Below are positions 29,201 to 37,972 of a stretch of DNA of 64,000 bases, in pieces. The notes beneath the pieces are model-generated. The model was not told the DNA's origin. It did not search any database and saw only the letters and a list, made by a program, of their open reading frames with translations. The position numbers were made by a program, and so were the translations under genes. The stretch comes from Hyphomicrobiales bacterium (GTDB taxonomy: Bacteria > Pseudomonadota > Alphaproteobacteria > Rhizobiales > OSC116): NCBI GenBank assembly GCA_013214705.1, contig JABSRZ010000005.1, forward strand, positions 248,001 to 312,000, read 5' to 3'. Each line of letters starts with the position of its first letter. The stretch's first letter is position 1.

Positions 29201-30116
29201 CCACATTGCCACTAATATTATTGGTTGGCGCTGGCCTATCGGCATCTTCAGCTTGGGCAGTCTCATCGCCATCTATTTCAGGTTTTGGTTTATCAGCCTG
29301 CGCAAGCTTGCTGGCATCGACAAAATATTGCCGCGCTTTGTAAACATCCGCTGGGGCGATCAGCTCAATTTTGTCTTGTATCACATTGCCGCTATCTTCA
29401 GCTTCCACCGCTTGAATATAGGCCTCATTCACCCACACCAATTTGCCGGCATCATCGCGCAACCAACTTGGCAGCGGGCAATTGTTTAACAATATATCAT
29501 AGCGCTCAACTTGGCGCTCTAAATTTGCCCATTTTTCGTTGCCGCGCGCCAAATCCAAACGGTCTTCTTTTAGATCTTTCACCCTAAATATAATTTCATG
29601 GCCAACCACATGGCCAGACATTTCGACCCGCTCTACCGCCCGGGTTTTGACAAAAAATGTAAATTTTTTGCCGGTTTGCGCCAACTCAACCAAGGCCTTG
29701 TGGGTTTTAACAGCGCCAGCTTGTTCTATCCATTTTTCAAAATTCAATATGTCTGCAACGGCTTTGGGCAAACCAATTACATTTTGCAACCCGCCAATAA
29801 CCCGCGCAGATGCTGGGTTTATATCTGCCCCTGCCAACATGGTGTCGCGCGCTGTCCACACAAATAACAACTGTTCATCACTGGCCAACACAGTTTCTAT
29901 TTGCACCAATTTACTGTTAAGCAATTTTGTTTCTTGAGCAAATTGCTTGCGTTCACCAATGCGTTTACGCTCTGACGAAAGTAGGAAAACCAAAAATAGT
30001 ATAGATATTAAAATCACAGAACCTATGATGAGAATGAGCACCATATCTTGCGGGTTTTTAAATAAATTTAGGATATAATCTAAACTAAAGAATTTCTGCA
30101 ATTCCGCCATATTCAA
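26274..30116 (-). CDS. divL: DivL-like PAS pseudo-histidine kinase with long acidic tail
   Basis: Membrane-anchored sensor-kinase-like protein of 1280 residues. One transmembrane segment (LILIIGSVILISILFLVFLL) lies at about residues 27-46. Several PAS-type domains follow, to about residue 600. In the dimerisation box VSYQFREPLTNILGFSEML, residue 638 is Tyr where histidine kinases have the phosphorylated His. This is the hallmark of DivL, the Caulobacter cell-cycle protein that controls CckA. The HATPase domain keeps the N-box (NLLANAIFYS) and G-boxes (DAGAGIS, GAGLGLS, to about residue 815). Beyond residue 850 there are about 430 extra residues, Glu/Pro/Ala-rich. They include a run of EP dipeptides near 890 and two copies of a basic motif (K[ML][TS]PxEQ[ML]xxLR) near 976 and 1082. 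Caulobacter DivL is about 770 residues, so the tail is unusual. Position before tsaE supports the assignment. Confidence 0.85.
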   Translation of the reverse strand: MNMAELQKFFSLDYILNLFKNPQDMVLILIIGSVILISILFLVFLLSSERKRIGERKQFAQETKLLNSKLVQIETVLASDEQLLFVWTARDTMLAGADINPASARVIGGLQNVIGLPKAVADILNFEKWIEQAGAVKTHKALVELAQTGKKFTFFVKTRAVERVEMSGHVVGHEIIFRVKDLKEDRLDLARGNEKWANLERQVERYDILLNNCPLPSWLRDDAGKLVWVNEAYIQAVEAEDSGNVIQDKIELIAPADVYKARQYFVDASKLAQADKPKPEIDGDETAQAEDADRPAPTNNISGNVVDMDFTSLGPDVIEQEVFAVVKGERCSLKIRHQKIKGAIIATAFDTTELEQARDELKRYNHAHKQTLDKLKTAIAQFGPDQNLEFYNAAYQELFGMQAGFLDSRPSLSMVLEEIRNLKKMPEQANFKTWRDAELGAFRQVESSEKWWHLPNGMALHILADPHPFGGVTFLYDDVTEHLALESKYQELDQTQSETLDKLTDGVAVFGPNGDLQIFNPSFAKIWHFKPEELDEKPHVKKVLKWCQKQSPNSEVWDTLTTSVTAIVDERKISNGRIECRDGIIIEYATIPLPNGATLMTFTDVTIIAKSNRLLEERNEALMTADQLKTDFISHVSYQFREPLTNILGFSEMLEGQLFGELNPKQLEYIDIIRSSSFGLRALINNILDLASIDADRLELRYDDIKVAELIDDAILTVEMPVKQKNIVLNRIIMPAIGEFEGDEERISQVLYNLLANAIFYSEKDSIVSIGAEKENDHIRLWVRDAGAGISEDKLKNIFTKFYSDQTVGAGLGLSLAQKLVEFHGGEVKISSELNKGTIVSCYFPIKQKPRAKPIAPLNANEANNVVPFRLLGEVVDSVPEIDLPIFVPPRPEPEPEPEPEPELEIESEAADMPVEAEFTELAAPEVKFAAVDLDVEDDLEMLVKDEAEFDKASTDISQVNDKLEKISVVADAVGKMTPFEQMKKLRRRKQADAKVAADKEVAAELDVLDEAETDIQTEHKPEIETEIKVEPKPEPKPQLAMPQTATVLRAVRALEPKVVEAPEAEVEPKIKPKNIIGNMAKKLSPLEQLRNLRLKKKQKTTAAGLEENVDQNIDGVVKPVADEPLPATVASEGVDIKASESEASQEVETANAAPTPPPKLALDPVIMPGFVSDTIVDSDAEKPEIEPALNQVETDIKQAIKTAETNANGIADVIADIVKKDGNDEAEIAPSGLKVRAQSKAVFADSKLAALYKRRRQDEKNTDNASQDISNIDEKDSVE

Positions 30117-30222
30117 TGTCTCTATTCAATTTCTATCGATTTTTTTGGTAATTTAAACACAACGACATCACTTTAGCGCCAACAAATCGATTTGCCCATT
30201 AAAATCAAACTTTAAAGTAAAG

Positions 30223-30244
30223 AAAAAGGGAGCCAAAGCTCCCT
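30223..30244 (-). terminator. Rho-independent terminator of ahcY
   Basis: A 7-bp stem (30227-30233 with 30238-30244), a 4-base loop and, on the minus strand, five T residues lie about 90 bases after the ahcY stop. It separates ahcY from the divL-like gene. Confidence 0.8.
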
Positions 30245-30333
30245 CTATAAATAATTTTATGCAAATCTATATTATCGATTAAAATTTAACTTCGATATTC
30301 AATAAGCCAAACTGTAAAACTACAAAGCTAATC

Positions 30334-31626
30334 TTAATATCTATATTGGTCAGCTTTAAATGGCCCATCAACCGATAGAGACAAATAATCTGCCTGATCT
30401 TGGGTTAATTTTGTGAGCGTTACACCCAATTTCGCCAAATGCAAGCTAGCCACTTTTTCGTCTAGATGTTTTGGCAACACATATACTTTGTTTTCGTAAG
30501 TTTTATAATTTTCCCAAATTTCAATTTGCGCCAGCACTTGGTTGGTAAAACTAGCGGACATCACAAAGCTTGGGTGGCCAGTGGCGCATCCAAGGTTAAC
30601 CAAACGACCTTCGGCCAATACAATAATGCGTTTGCCATCCGGAAATTCAACTTCATCAACCTGTGGCTTTACGTTATGCCATTTTAAGTTGCGCAAAGCC
30701 GAAATTTGAATTTCGCTATCAAAATGGCCGATGTTACAAACAATCGCCCGGTCTTTCATGTCACGCATATGATCAATGGTGATCACATCTTTATTACCGG
30801 TTGTGGTCACAAAAATATCGCCCACTTTGGCCGCAGTGTCCATAGACACAACTTCATAACCTTCCATCGCCGCTTGCAAAGCACAAATCGGGTCAATTTC
30901 TGTCACCATCACCCGCGCGCCTTGGCTACGCAAGCTTTCAGATGAGCCCTTGCCAACATCGCCATAACCAGCAACCACACAAATTTTGCCAGCAATCATC
31001 ACGTCAGTGGCGCGTTTAATGCCATCTACCAAGCTTTCGCGGCAACCGTATAAATTGTCGAATTTAGATTTTGTAACGCTGTCATTGACGTTAATAGCCG
31101 GCACTTTTAACGTACCAGCTTTTTCCATTTCATACAGCCGCATCACGCCGGTTGTGGTTTCTTCAGATAGACCGCGCACGTCATCCATAAGTTCAGGATA
31201 TTTGTCATGCATCATAATGGTTAAATCGCCGCCATCGTCCAATATCATATTGGGTTTCCAGCCATCTGGGCCATTAATGGTTTGCTCAATACACCAGTCA
31301 AACTCTTCGTCAGTTAGGCCTTTCCAAGCGTATACAGCTATGCCGGCTTCAGCAATGGCCGCTGCGGCTTGGTCTTGAGTCGAGAAAATATTACAGCTAG
31401 ACCATCTAATTTCAGCACCCAAAACAATCAAAGTTTCAATCAACACCGCGGTTTGAATGGTCATATGTAAACAACCAGCAATGCGCGCGCCGGTTAAAGG
31501 TTTGGTTGTGCCAAACTCACTGCGCAAAGCCATCAGGCCTGGCATTTCAGTTTCGGCAATTGCAATTTCCTTGCGGCCCCAGTCGGCAAGGCTCATATCC
31601 GCCACTTTATAATCTGTGAAACTCAT
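30334..31626 (-). CDS. ahcY: Adenosylhomocysteinase
   Basis: Reversible hydrolysis of S-adenosylhomocysteine to adenosine and homocysteine, clearing the product of methyltransferases. It uses bound NAD. Signatures seen are [21 protein letters not shown] near residue 55, [16 protein letters not shown] near 190, and the NAD-binding glycine motif [17 protein letters not shown] near 220. Start choice: GGAGA is about six bases before the second of two adjacent ATGs (31626); a TTG at 31638 would place codons inside the ribosome site. A sigma70-like promoter is upstream. It closes the chvI-chvG-hprK-EIIA-HPr run; this linkage of ahcY to PTS genes is common in alphaproteobacteria. Confidence 0.97.
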   Translation of the reverse strand: MSFTDYKVADMSLADWGRKEIAIAETEMPGLMALRSEFGTTKPLTGARIAGCLHMTIQTAVLIETLIVLGAEIRWSSCNIFSTQDQAAAAIAEAGIAVYAWKGLTDEEFDWCIEQTINGPDGWKPNMILDDGGDLTIMMHDKYPELMDDVRGLSEETTTGVMRLYEMEKAGTLKVPAINVNDSVTKSKFDNLYGCRESLVDGIKRATDVMIAGKICVVAGYGDVGKGSSESLRSQGARVMVTEIDPICALQAAMEGYEVVSMDTAAKVGDIFVTTTGNKDVITIDHMRDMKDRAIVCNIGHFDSEIQISALRNLKWHNVKPQVDEVEFPDGKRIIVLAEGRLVNLGCATGHPSFVMSASFTNQVLAQIEIWENYKTYENKVYVLPKHLDEKVASLHLAKLGVTLTKLTQDQADYLSLSVDGPFKADQYRY

Positions 31627-31658
31627 CATTTTCTCCAAAATTTAAGAATAATGAAAAT

Positions 31659-31687
31659 TTTATAGCAGAACTATTTTAATAAGACAA
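31659..31687 (-). promoter_or_regulatory. Sigma70-like promoter of ahcY
   Basis: On the minus strand, TTGTCT (31687-31682) and TATAAA (31664-31659) are separated by exactly 17 bases. The -10 box lies 32 bases ahead of the chosen ahcY start codon. The match and spacing are good, so ahcY probably has its own promoter besides any read-through from HPr. Confidence 0.6.
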
Positions 31688-31745
31688 TAAGGATATAAAC
31701 ATTTCTTTATAATTGGCCAAAAGTGGTTCGATTAAGCGCCATATA

Positions 31746-32015
31746 TTAGCAATCTTCATCAAACCGCCGCGCCACCAATTCCGAAATAGCGTTTAACGCA
31801 TCTTCGGCATCTTTGCCTTTGGCCTCAACTTCTATAGTGCAACCAACAGATGCACCTAGCATCATCAAGCCCATTATCGAGCGCGCGTCGACAGATGAGC
31901 CATCTTTAGACACCATAATGGTGGCTTTAAATTGCTCGGCACATTTGACAAATTTCGCCGATGCCCTTGCATGCAAACCACGTTTATTACAAATCCGCAA
32001 TTCTAAAACATCCAT
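31746..32015 (-). CDS. ptsH: HPr family phosphocarrier protein
   Basis: Small phosphocarrier of the nitrogen-type PTS (89 residues). The active His lies in RGLHARASAKF (about residue 15), and the HprK-target Ser is in DARSIMGLMMLGAS near residue 46. In alphaproteobacteria this HPr (NPr) passes phosphate from EI-Ntr to EIIA proteins and does not usually serve sugar uptake. It directly abuts the EIIA stop codon, and the hprK kinase is encoded in the same run. EI-Ntr (ptsP) and EIIA-Ntr (ptsN) are not in this window. Confidence 0.94.
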   Translation of the reverse strand: MDVLELRICNKRGLHARASAKFVKCAEQFKATIMVSKDGSSVDARSIMGLMMLGASVGCTIEVEAKGKDAEDALNAISELVARRFDEDC

Positions 32016-32414
32016 CTAACCCGCCAACACTTGGCTAGCGATGGATATATATTTGCGGCCAGCTTCTTGCACTTGCAGCGCCGCTTCCGCCAATGGCAGG
32101 GTTTCTCTTACCGCCGCTAGTTTAATTAACATCGGTAAATTAACCCCGGCAATCACTTCCACATTGGGCATATCCATCATCGATATGGCTAAATTAGACG
32201 GCGTACCGCCAAACATGTCGGTCAATAAAATCACGCCTTTGTCATTGTTAACTTCTTTGACAGCATCAACAATTTCTTCGCGGCGCTCGTCCATATCGTC
32301 ATCAGGGCCAATAGAAATGGTGATTAAATGTTCTTGCTCGCCTACGACATGCTCCATTGCAGCCCTAAACTCGCCTGCCAATGCGCCATGAGTTACCAGC
32401 ACCAAACCAATCAT
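32016..32414 (-). CDS. PTS EIIA component, mannose-type (regulatory)
   Basis: Mannose-family EIIA domain (PF03610) of 132 residues. The phosphorylatable His lies in VLVTHGALAGEF near residue 9, and the ILLTDMFGGTPSNLA segment, near residue 68, is characteristic. No EIIB or membrane EIIC gene is nearby, so it is likely a regulatory rather than transport component. Start choice: the ATG at 32414 has GGTGGA seven bases upstream; the longer ATG at 32429 lies inside that region. The HPr gene starts right after its stop. In Alphaproteobacteria this gene is often called manX or ptsM. Confidence 0.92.
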   Translation of the reverse strand: MIGLVLVTHGALAGEFRAAMEHVVGEQEHLITISIGPDDDMDERREEIVDAVKEVNNDKGVILLTDMFGGTPSNLAISMMDMPNVEVIAGVNLPMLIKLAAVRETLPLAEAALQVQEAGRKYISIASQVLAG

Positions 32415-32769
32415 CCAAAAATCCACCATCTCGTTTTATCGAATTCTCACTCTGAGCTTATTTTTAATTGGAATCAATAGAAATTATGAAGCTCGTGGCT
32501 TTTTTCACTAATTTCAGTTTTCACCCCCCCCAAAGCCTATTGGATTTTGACGGGGTGGCTCGACAAATTCAGACATTCACCAAACCACCCAGCGTTAAAT
32601 ACATAAAAACCAATAAACCCAAACATCCACCGTCACATTCCTGCCCACTAAGCTTAATGAATTTGGATTGGGTGGTGAACCAGCCCCCGACCAGCGGCTG
32701 AGTGGCTTAGCAAATGAACGGAGTGAATGCACGCAGTGTTAAGCAAAAAAGCACACGCAGTGCCAAACA
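32415..32769. other. Intergenic region between EIIA and hprK with repeat-family element
   Basis: This 355-base gap is unusual, since hprK and the EIIA gene are often close. It contains a C8 run at 32524-32531 and a short inverted repeat (CCACCCA 32585-32591 with TGGGTGG 32669-32675). Near the hprK stop there is a copy of an intergenic repeat (separate entry). No gene with a ribosome site is visible. A promoter for EIIA-HPr probably lies here, but I cannot place it. Confidence 0.4.
32708..32750. repeat. Dispersed intergenic repeat, copy A
   Basis: 43 bp matching 34 of 43 positions with 41559-41601. The shared parts include ACGGAGT, GCACGCAGTG and AAGCAAAAAA. A second partial copy (GCACACGCAGTGCCAA) follows at 32751-32766. 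It lies just after the hprK stop codon on the minus strand. Confidence 0.55.
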
Positions 32770-33264
32770 TCAAGTTACCAATTTTGCCCTTGTATGCGCG
32801 TATAAGGCAGCCCGTACGCGCGCTTTGGCCATCCGGTCATGTTTATAAATTTGGATATAAGCTATTTCAACCCCCAATATAGTGCGGGTTTGGTTTTTCG
32901 GCTCGGGCATACGCGCCGGCATATTGTCGATAATTTCCACATATAAATGCATAGGTGCGGGCGATCTAAACGGCAATTTTATCAAACCTAAGCCACGCAC
33001 TTCTAACAATCCTTCAATATTTTTTGGGCAATGTGCCAGCAACAACGGCTTGCTATCTTGTGTGTCCCTGGCCATATGGGTTTGGTCATCTGCCACCAAA
33101 AAGTTATTGCCGCCGTTGAGCAATATAAAATCAAACCCATGGGCATCATTTAACAGATCTAGCGCCAAAGCCGATTTGCCAATACCGGCAGGCCCACAGA
33201 TGAATATGCCATAGCCATCCAAAAAAATACTGGTCGCATGAATTAGCTTGGTGGTTTCAGTCAT
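32770..33264 (-). CDS. hprK: HPr kinase/phosphorylase, short form
   Basis: C-terminal catalytic domain of HPr kinase/phosphorylase only (164 residues), the form found in alphaproteobacteria; the Firmicutes form has an extra N-terminal domain and about 310 residues. The P-loop ICGPAGIGKSALALDLL is at about residues 22-38, and the HprK signature GLLEVRGLGLIKLPF is near residue 89. It would phosphorylate the conserved Ser of the HPr encoded downstream. It starts 12 bases after the chvG stop, so stress sensing by ChvG and PTS control are transcriptionally linked. Confidence 0.93.
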   Translation of the reverse strand: MTETTKLIHATSIFLDGYGIFICGPAGIGKSALALDLLNDAHGFDFILLNGGNNFLVADDQTHMARDTQDSKPLLLAHCPKNIEGLLEVRGLGLIKLPFRSPAPMHLYVEIIDNMPARMPEPKNQTRTILGVEIAYIQIYKHDRMAKARVRAALYAHTRAKLVT

Positions 33265-33276
33265 CGGCTCGGCTCA

Positions 33277-35055
33277 TCATTTTGGTGAATATATTGGCAA
33301 TATTATGGAAAATTTCGCGCCGCAAATTTTGTCATCAACCACAATGTTACTGGCCTCAATCCGGCCCTGATGCGCCTCGACAATCTGTTTGCAAATGGAC
33401 AAGCCAAGGCCCGAATTTTTGCCAAAATCCTGGGGTTCATAAAGCGCAGGGTCAACATCTAACATATGTTGGCGGTCAGTGTAAAATCGCTCAAATATAC
33501 GTTCTACATTTTCGGTTTGTATGCCCTTGCCTTGGTCGGCAATGTCAATATATACAAATTCATCATCGCGGCGCATCTTCACATCAATTTGGCTATTTTT
33601 GGGCGCAAAACTGCGGGCATTGCCAATGATATTTTGCACCACTTGGCCCAAGCGGATATTATGTCCAGCAATGGCAAACGGCTCTTGGCCAGCATCCATA
33701 TCGGCTGCAGGCAGTTCAATTTCAAGTTTAATAGTGGCTTCATTGGGCTTTTTGGTGTCGTTGGCAATCAGGCATAAAGTTTCCAATAAACTGCGCAAAT
33801 CAACCAGTTCTTTTTCGTCTCTGGCAAGTTCGGCGTCCAAACGCGATGCGTCAGATATATCGGTTATCAACCGGTCAAGCCGTTGTATGTCTTGCAATAT
33901 AATTTCAGTTAAGCGCTGTTTATTGGCCTCCGTTTTGGCTATTGGCAAGGTTTCCACGGCACTGCGCAATGAGGTGAGCGGGTTTTTCAACTCGTGCGAA
34001 ACATCGGCTGCAAACCGCTCAATGGCTTCGATGCGGCTAAACAAAGCTTCAGTCATCTTGCCGAGCGAGCCAGATAAATGGCCAATTTCATCTTTGCGGT
34101 TCGAAAAGTCGGGTATTAAATCGGCATTGGCAATGTCTTTGCCGACAAGTTCAGCGGCATTGGCTAATTTTCTAATCGGCGAGGCCACCGTTTGCGCCAA
34201 TATAAATGACAATATGGCAATAACCAAGGCGGCAATGCCAAATAATTTAAACAGGTTCACTTGCTCGGTATAGACCATGGCTTCAATGTCATTGCCGGTG
34301 GTCGATAAAAATAATATACCCAAAACCGAGCGCAATTTTTGTATCGGCACCGCCACTGACAATACCAAATTTCCACTCGCATCGACCCGCACATTAGTGC
34401 CCGCTTCGCCATTTAATGCGGTCGCCACTTCCGAATATTTGCGGCCATTTTCGCCAGAATATTCTTTATATAATGCCAAGTCGCGGCGTAAATATTCCAC
34501 CTTCACCCAGCGCCAAACCGCGTCATACCATTTTAATTTGCTTTCGCCAATTGGCGCCAATGCGCTGGTCAATATGTCGCCCACCGAATATAGCGAGCGC
34601 GAGTCGAGCAATAACACACCTTCGGCATCAAAAATACGCGCCCGGGTGCGTTTTTTTAACAAAGAATGCCGCAAAATTTCCGCCGCGGCCTCAGGGTCGA
34701 TGGGCACATTTATGGTCGAATATAAATCTTCTTGAGATATTCTAACTTCCGTGTCTTCAATCAGTAAATCATCAAAACTTAAGTCAAACCCGCCCAAATC
34801 ATCTTCGGTGGCGCTGGCGCTTATGGCCCCAGCTATCACCACACTTTGAGTGATCAGGCTTTCAAGCTTGGCGTCAATCAGCCCTTCTTTGGTCTGATCC
34901 AAATATAAAATGCCCGACAATAAAACCGCCAAGGCCAGCACATTCATCACGATGATGCGGCCATAAATGGTCGAAAACCCAACATAGCCGATAAACGCGC
35001 GCCACAGCGCCCGCATTTTCTGCCATCTATTATGTGGGTCTATTTCGTCAGTCAC
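33277..35055 (-). CDS. chvG: ChvG-type sensor histidine kinase
   Basis: Inner-membrane histidine kinase of 592 residues, ChvG/ExoS family, which senses acid or envelope stress in rhizobia and Agrobacterium. TM1 (IVMNVLALAVLLSGILYL) is at about residues 34-51, and a roughly 230-residue periplasmic domain follows. TM2 (LFGIAALVIAILSFILAQTV) is near residue 270. A HAMP region precedes the H-box FAADVSHELKNPLTSLRSAV near residue 350. The N-box, DQGKGI and SGLGLSICKQIVEAH boxes are intact, so the kinase is probably active. The partner chvI lies 31 bases upstream on the same strand. Confidence 0.93.
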   Translation of the reverse strand: MTDEIDPHNRWQKMRALWRAFIGYVGFSTIYGRIIVMNVLALAVLLSGILYLDQTKEGLIDAKLESLITQSVVIAGAISASATEDDLGGFDLSFDDLLIEDTEVRISQEDLYSTINVPIDPEAAAEILRHSLLKKRTRARIFDAEGVLLLDSRSLYSVGDILTSALAPIGESKLKWYDAVWRWVKVEYLRRDLALYKEYSGENGRKYSEVATALNGEAGTNVRVDASGNLVLSVAVPIQKLRSVLGILFLSTTGNDIEAMVYTEQVNLFKLFGIAALVIAILSFILAQTVASPIRKLANAAELVGKDIANADLIPDFSNRKDEIGHLSGSLGKMTEALFSRIEAIERFAADVSHELKNPLTSLRSAVETLPIAKTEANKQRLTEIILQDIQRLDRLITDISDASRLDAELARDEKELVDLRSLLETLCLIANDTKKPNEATIKLEIELPAADMDAGQEPFAIAGHNIRLGQVVQNIIGNARSFAPKNSQIDVKMRRDDEFVYIDIADQGKGIQTENVERIFERFYTDRQHMLDVDPALYEPQDFGKNSGLGLSICKQIVEAHQGRIEASNIVVDDKICGAKFSIILPIYSPK

Positions 35056-35086
35056 GAAGGGCTCTTAACATTGCTGAGTGCGTGGT

Positions 35087-35797
35087 TCAATTGGTTTTAT
35101 ATCGATAACCGACACCATAAAGCGTCTCGATATTGTCAAAATCATCATCAACCAATTTAAATTTTTTGCGCAAGCGTTTTATATGGCTATCAATAGTCCG
35201 GTCATCAACATATATCTGTTCGTCATAAGCTGCGTCCATTAACGCATCACGGCTTTTCACAATGCCCGGGCGCAACGCCAAAGATTCCAAAATTAAAAAT
35301 TCGGTAACCGTCAAAACCACATGTTTTTCATCCCACAACACTTCATGGCGGGCTCGGTCCATTTGCAACGCGCCTTGGGCTAGCAAATTGTCACTGGCCT
35401 CAGCGGTTTCTGTGCTGGTTTTGGTTTGCTCTCTAGCGGCACTACGGCGCAATATAGTTTTTAGCCGCTCAATCACCAACCTATGGCTAAATGGCTTGGT
35501 GATATAATCATCAGCGCCCATTTTCAAGCCAAATAATTCATCAATCTCATCATCTTTTGAGGTTAAAAATATAACGGGGAACTGGTCATTTTGGCGCACC
35601 CGGCGCAGCAATTCCATGCCATCCATGCGCGGCATTTTAATGTCAAAAATAGCGATGTCAGGCTTGTTATTTTCAAACCCAACCAATGCATCTGCACCAT
35701 TATTATAAGTCGCCACTTCAAACCCTTCGGCTTCTAAAGCAATAGAGACAGACGTAATGATGTTCATGTCATCATCAACCAAAGCAATTTTAGGCAT
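35087..35797 (-). CDS. chvI: ChvI-type response regulator
   Basis: OmpR/PhoB-family response regulator paired with ChvG. The receiver domain opens [12 protein letters not shown], with the phospho-acceptor Asp in [13 protein letters not shown] near residue 52 and the conserved Lys in FLTSKDDE. The winged-helix DNA-binding domain includes [16 protein letters not shown] near residue 200. Start choice: GAGG lies six bases ahead of the ATG at 35797; the open frame reaches 35869 but those extra 24 residues are unlike the family. The gene is divergent from pckA, as in several alphaproteobacteria where ChvGI and central carbon control are linked. Confidence 0.94.
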   Translation of the reverse strand: MPKIALVDDDMNIITSVSIALEAEGFEVATYNNGADALVGFENNKPDIAIFDIKMPRMDGMELLRRVRQNDQFPVIFLTSKDDEIDELFGLKMGADDYITKPFSHRLVIERLKTILRRSAAREQTKTSTETAEASDNLLAQGALQMDRARHEVLWDEKHVVLTVTEFLILESLALRPGIVKSRDALMDAAYDEQIYVDDRTIDSHIKRLRKKFKLVDDDFDNIETLYGVGYRYKTN

Positions 35798-36181
35798 ATT
35801 ATTCCTCATTTTTAAATTCAGTATAGCCAATAAACACAAAAGTTGAACAAAATAAGGCAAGTTATGCAAACCCGGTTTATTTTGCCAATCACTTGTAATT
35901 ATTGGCCTGTAACGTTACAGTAAAATCCTACACACATAATAATACCAATATCTACATTTTACGATTGCACTCTTAACCAACATATCTTATGCCTATTTCA
36001 TGTCATGGCTATCTGTAGTATGATAGATAAGGCATTTTCTCCTGGGCGGGAGAAATAATCGGGTTTTTTAATAGCGTTGATTAATATCAATTTCAGCAAA
36101 TTGGTATTGTTATATGACATTCTAAAGCCTCTGGGTAAACATATTTGGTTTAGGGCCAATATATTAGTTAGGAGACAAAGG
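35798..36181. other. chvI-pckA divergent regulatory region
   Basis: A 384-base AT-rich region that must carry both promoters. It holds a perfect 14-bp palindrome (35907-35920, separate entry), a 7-bp hairpin TTTCTCC/GGAGAAA at 36036-36055 and an inverted repeat TTGAT-TAAT-ATCAA at 36077-36090. No promoter boxes can be assigned confidently and no small gene is seen. Confidence 0.45.
35907..35920. promoter_or_regulatory. 14-bp perfect palindrome, candidate operator for pckA/chvI
   Basis: CTGTAACGTTACAG is a perfect palindrome centred on CG, the usual form of a LacI-family operator. In Sinorhizobium the LacI-type regulator PckR controls pckA. Assigning this site to a PckR-like protein is inference; no lacI-type gene is in the window. 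Confidence 0.5.
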
Positions 36182-37777
36182 ATGAGCATCCTTGAACGGT
36201 ATGACGACGCGCTTTTAAGCTCCAATAGTGGGTTTAAAAACTTAAAGCAACTTCATGTAAATGATGGCACAGAAGCGCTGTTCCAAATGGCCGTTATGTT
36301 TGGCGAAGGCATTGTTGCCAAAGGTGGTGCATTGGTGGTCGACACTGGCAAACACACTGGCCGCAGCGCGTCCGATAAATTCATCGTGCGCGATGCGACG
36401 ACCGAAAACACGGTATGGTGGGATGCTAATAAATCCATAACCACCGCACAATTTGATTTGCTACATCAAGATTTTATCGACCACGCCCAAGGCATGACCT
36501 TGTTTTCACAAGATTTATTTGGCGGAGCAGACCAAGCCAATACATTGCCAACCCGCATATTTACCGAATTTGCTTGGCACGCTTTGTTCATTCGCCATTT
36601 GTTGCGCGAAGGCACGCCAGAGCAAATGGCCAATTTCACTGCCGAAATGACCATCATAAATTTGCCTAGTTTTAAAGCCGACCCAGCCCGCCATGGCTGC
36701 CGCAGCGAAACCATCATTGCCTGTGATTTTAGCCGCAAAATTGTGCTCATTGCGGGCACCGAATATGCTGGCGAAATTAAAAAAAGCGTATTTTCTATGC
36801 TCAACTATATGTTGCCGGCAAAAAACATTATGCCAATGCATTGCAGCGCCAACATTGGGGCTGAGGGCAGCGCCATTTTCTTTGGCCTTTCAGGCACTGG
36901 CAAAACCACATTAAGCGCCAACCCAGAACGCATATTAATTGGCGATGATGAGCATGGCTGGTCAGAAAACGGCCTGTTTAATTTCGAAGGCGGCTGTTAT
37001 GCCAAGGTCATAAAGCTGTCCGAAACTGCCGAACCGGAAATTTATGCAACCACCCAACAATTTGCCACGGTGCTCGAAAATGTTGCCGTAAATTCGCAAA
37101 CGCGTGAATTAGATTTAGATGACAGCTCATTGACCGAAAATACCCGCGCGGCTTATCCGTTAACCGCCATTCCGAACGCTGCCAAATCTGGCACAGGTGA
37201 GCAACCTAAAAATATCATCATGCTAACTGCCGACGCATTTGGCATTTTACCCCCATTGGCCAAACTAACCCCAGAGCAAGCCATATATCACTTCCTCTCG
37301 GGTTACACTGCCAAGGTGGCAGGCACCGAAGAGGGCGTTACCGAACCACAAGCAACCTTCTCCACTTGTTTCGGCGCCCCCTTTATGTCTCGCCACCCCA
37401 TCGAGTATGGCAACCTGTTGCAAAAACTCATTAAGCAACATGACGTCAATATTTGGTTGGTCAATACCGGCTGGACCGGCGGTAAATACGGCATAGGGAG
37501 CCGTATGCCTATTAAAGCCACACGCGCCTTGCTCGAAGCGGCGTTAAGCGGCAGTCTGGATAAAGTCGCAATGCGTATAGATGAAAATTTTGGCTTACAA
37601 GTGCCAATTTCTGTCGCCAATGTCGACACCAAATTGCTCAACCCACGCGATACATGGGCCGATGAATCGGCTTATGACCAACAGGCCGAAGCTTTAGCAA
37701 TCATGTTCCGCAATAATTTTGTGAAATATCAAGACCGCGTGAGCGTTGCGGTTATGGACGCAGCTCCCAAAGGTTAA
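36182..37777 (+). CDS. pckA: Phosphoenolpyruvate carboxykinase (ATP)
   Basis: Converts oxaloacetate to PEP and CO2 with ATP, the entry step of gluconeogenesis. The kinase-1a P-loop [18 protein letters not shown] is near residue 237, followed by the metal site LIGDDEHGW and [10 protein letters not shown]. The substrate-site segment TGRSASDKF is near residue 61. Start choice: AGGAGA at 36170-36175 is six bases ahead of the ATG at 36182; the frame is open 35 codons further upstream but lacks similarity. The product has about 531 residues, the family norm. It is divergent from chvI with a palindromic operator candidate between them. Confidence 0.96.
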   Translation: MSILERYDDALLSSNSGFKNLKQLHVNDGTEALFQMAVMFGEGIVAKGGALVVDTGKHTGRSASDKFIVRDATTENTVWWDANKSITTAQFDLLHQDFIDHAQGMTLFSQDLFGGADQANTLPTRIFTEFAWHALFIRHLLREGTPEQMANFTAEMTIINLPSFKADPARHGCRSETIIACDFSRKIVLIAGTEYAGEIKKSVFSMLNYMLPAKNIMPMHCSANIGAEGSAIFFGLSGTGKTTLSANPERILIGDDEHGWSENGLFNFEGGCYAKVIKLSETAEPEIYATTQQFATVLENVAVNSQTRELDLDDSSLTENTRAAYPLTAIPNAAKSGTGEQPKNIIMLTADAFGILPPLAKLTPEQAIYHFLSGYTAKVAGTEEGVTEPQATFSTCFGAPFMSRHPIEYGNLLQKLIKQHDVNIWLVNTGWTGGKYGIGSRMPIKATRALLEAALSGSLDKVAMRIDENFGLQVPISVANVDTKLLNPRDTWADESAYDQQAEALAIMFRNNFVKYQDRVSVAVMDAAPKG

Positions 37778-37803
37778 TAATGGCTAATAAAGGTTAATAA
37801 TGG
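37769..37803 (+). repeat. Short direct repeats at the pckA stop
   Basis: AAAGGTTAATAATGG occurs at 37769-37783 and 37789-37803, a 20-bp period. The first copy contains the pckA stop codon. It looks like a small slippage duplication. Confidence 0.7.
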
Positions 37804-37829
37804 TTAGCCATGGCATCACACCACTTCTA

Positions 37830-37858
37830 CCCCCCAAACTCTAGTATTTTTTGGGGGG
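37830..37858 (+). terminator. C6/G6 hairpin after pckA
   Basis: CCCCCCAAA (37830-37838) pairs with TTTGGGGGG (37850-37858) around an 11-base loop. No T-run follows, so it may stop transcription weakly or protect the pckA mRNA end. Confidence 0.5.
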
Positions 37859-37972
37859 GCGTTTGGAGGGTGTTGTGGCTCTCTACAACTCACAATTTTG
37901 TGACAAAATGTGAATTGTCAAAACCAAATTATGCCCATAATATAGTCCCAAGACAATAACAGGACTAAAACC

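Noticed and set aside
31627-31745. SAH riboswitch ahead of ahcY
   Set aside because: The leader is short and AT-rich; I see no conserved structured core, only a sigma70-like promoter.
32468-32701. 77-codon frame in the EIIA-hprK spacer
   Set aside because: No ribosome site, starts in a non-coding context and has atypical codon use; the strand opposes the operon.
36077-36181. Extended N-terminus for PckA
   Set aside because: A strong AGGAGA site supports the ATG at 36182, and the extension is unlike the family.
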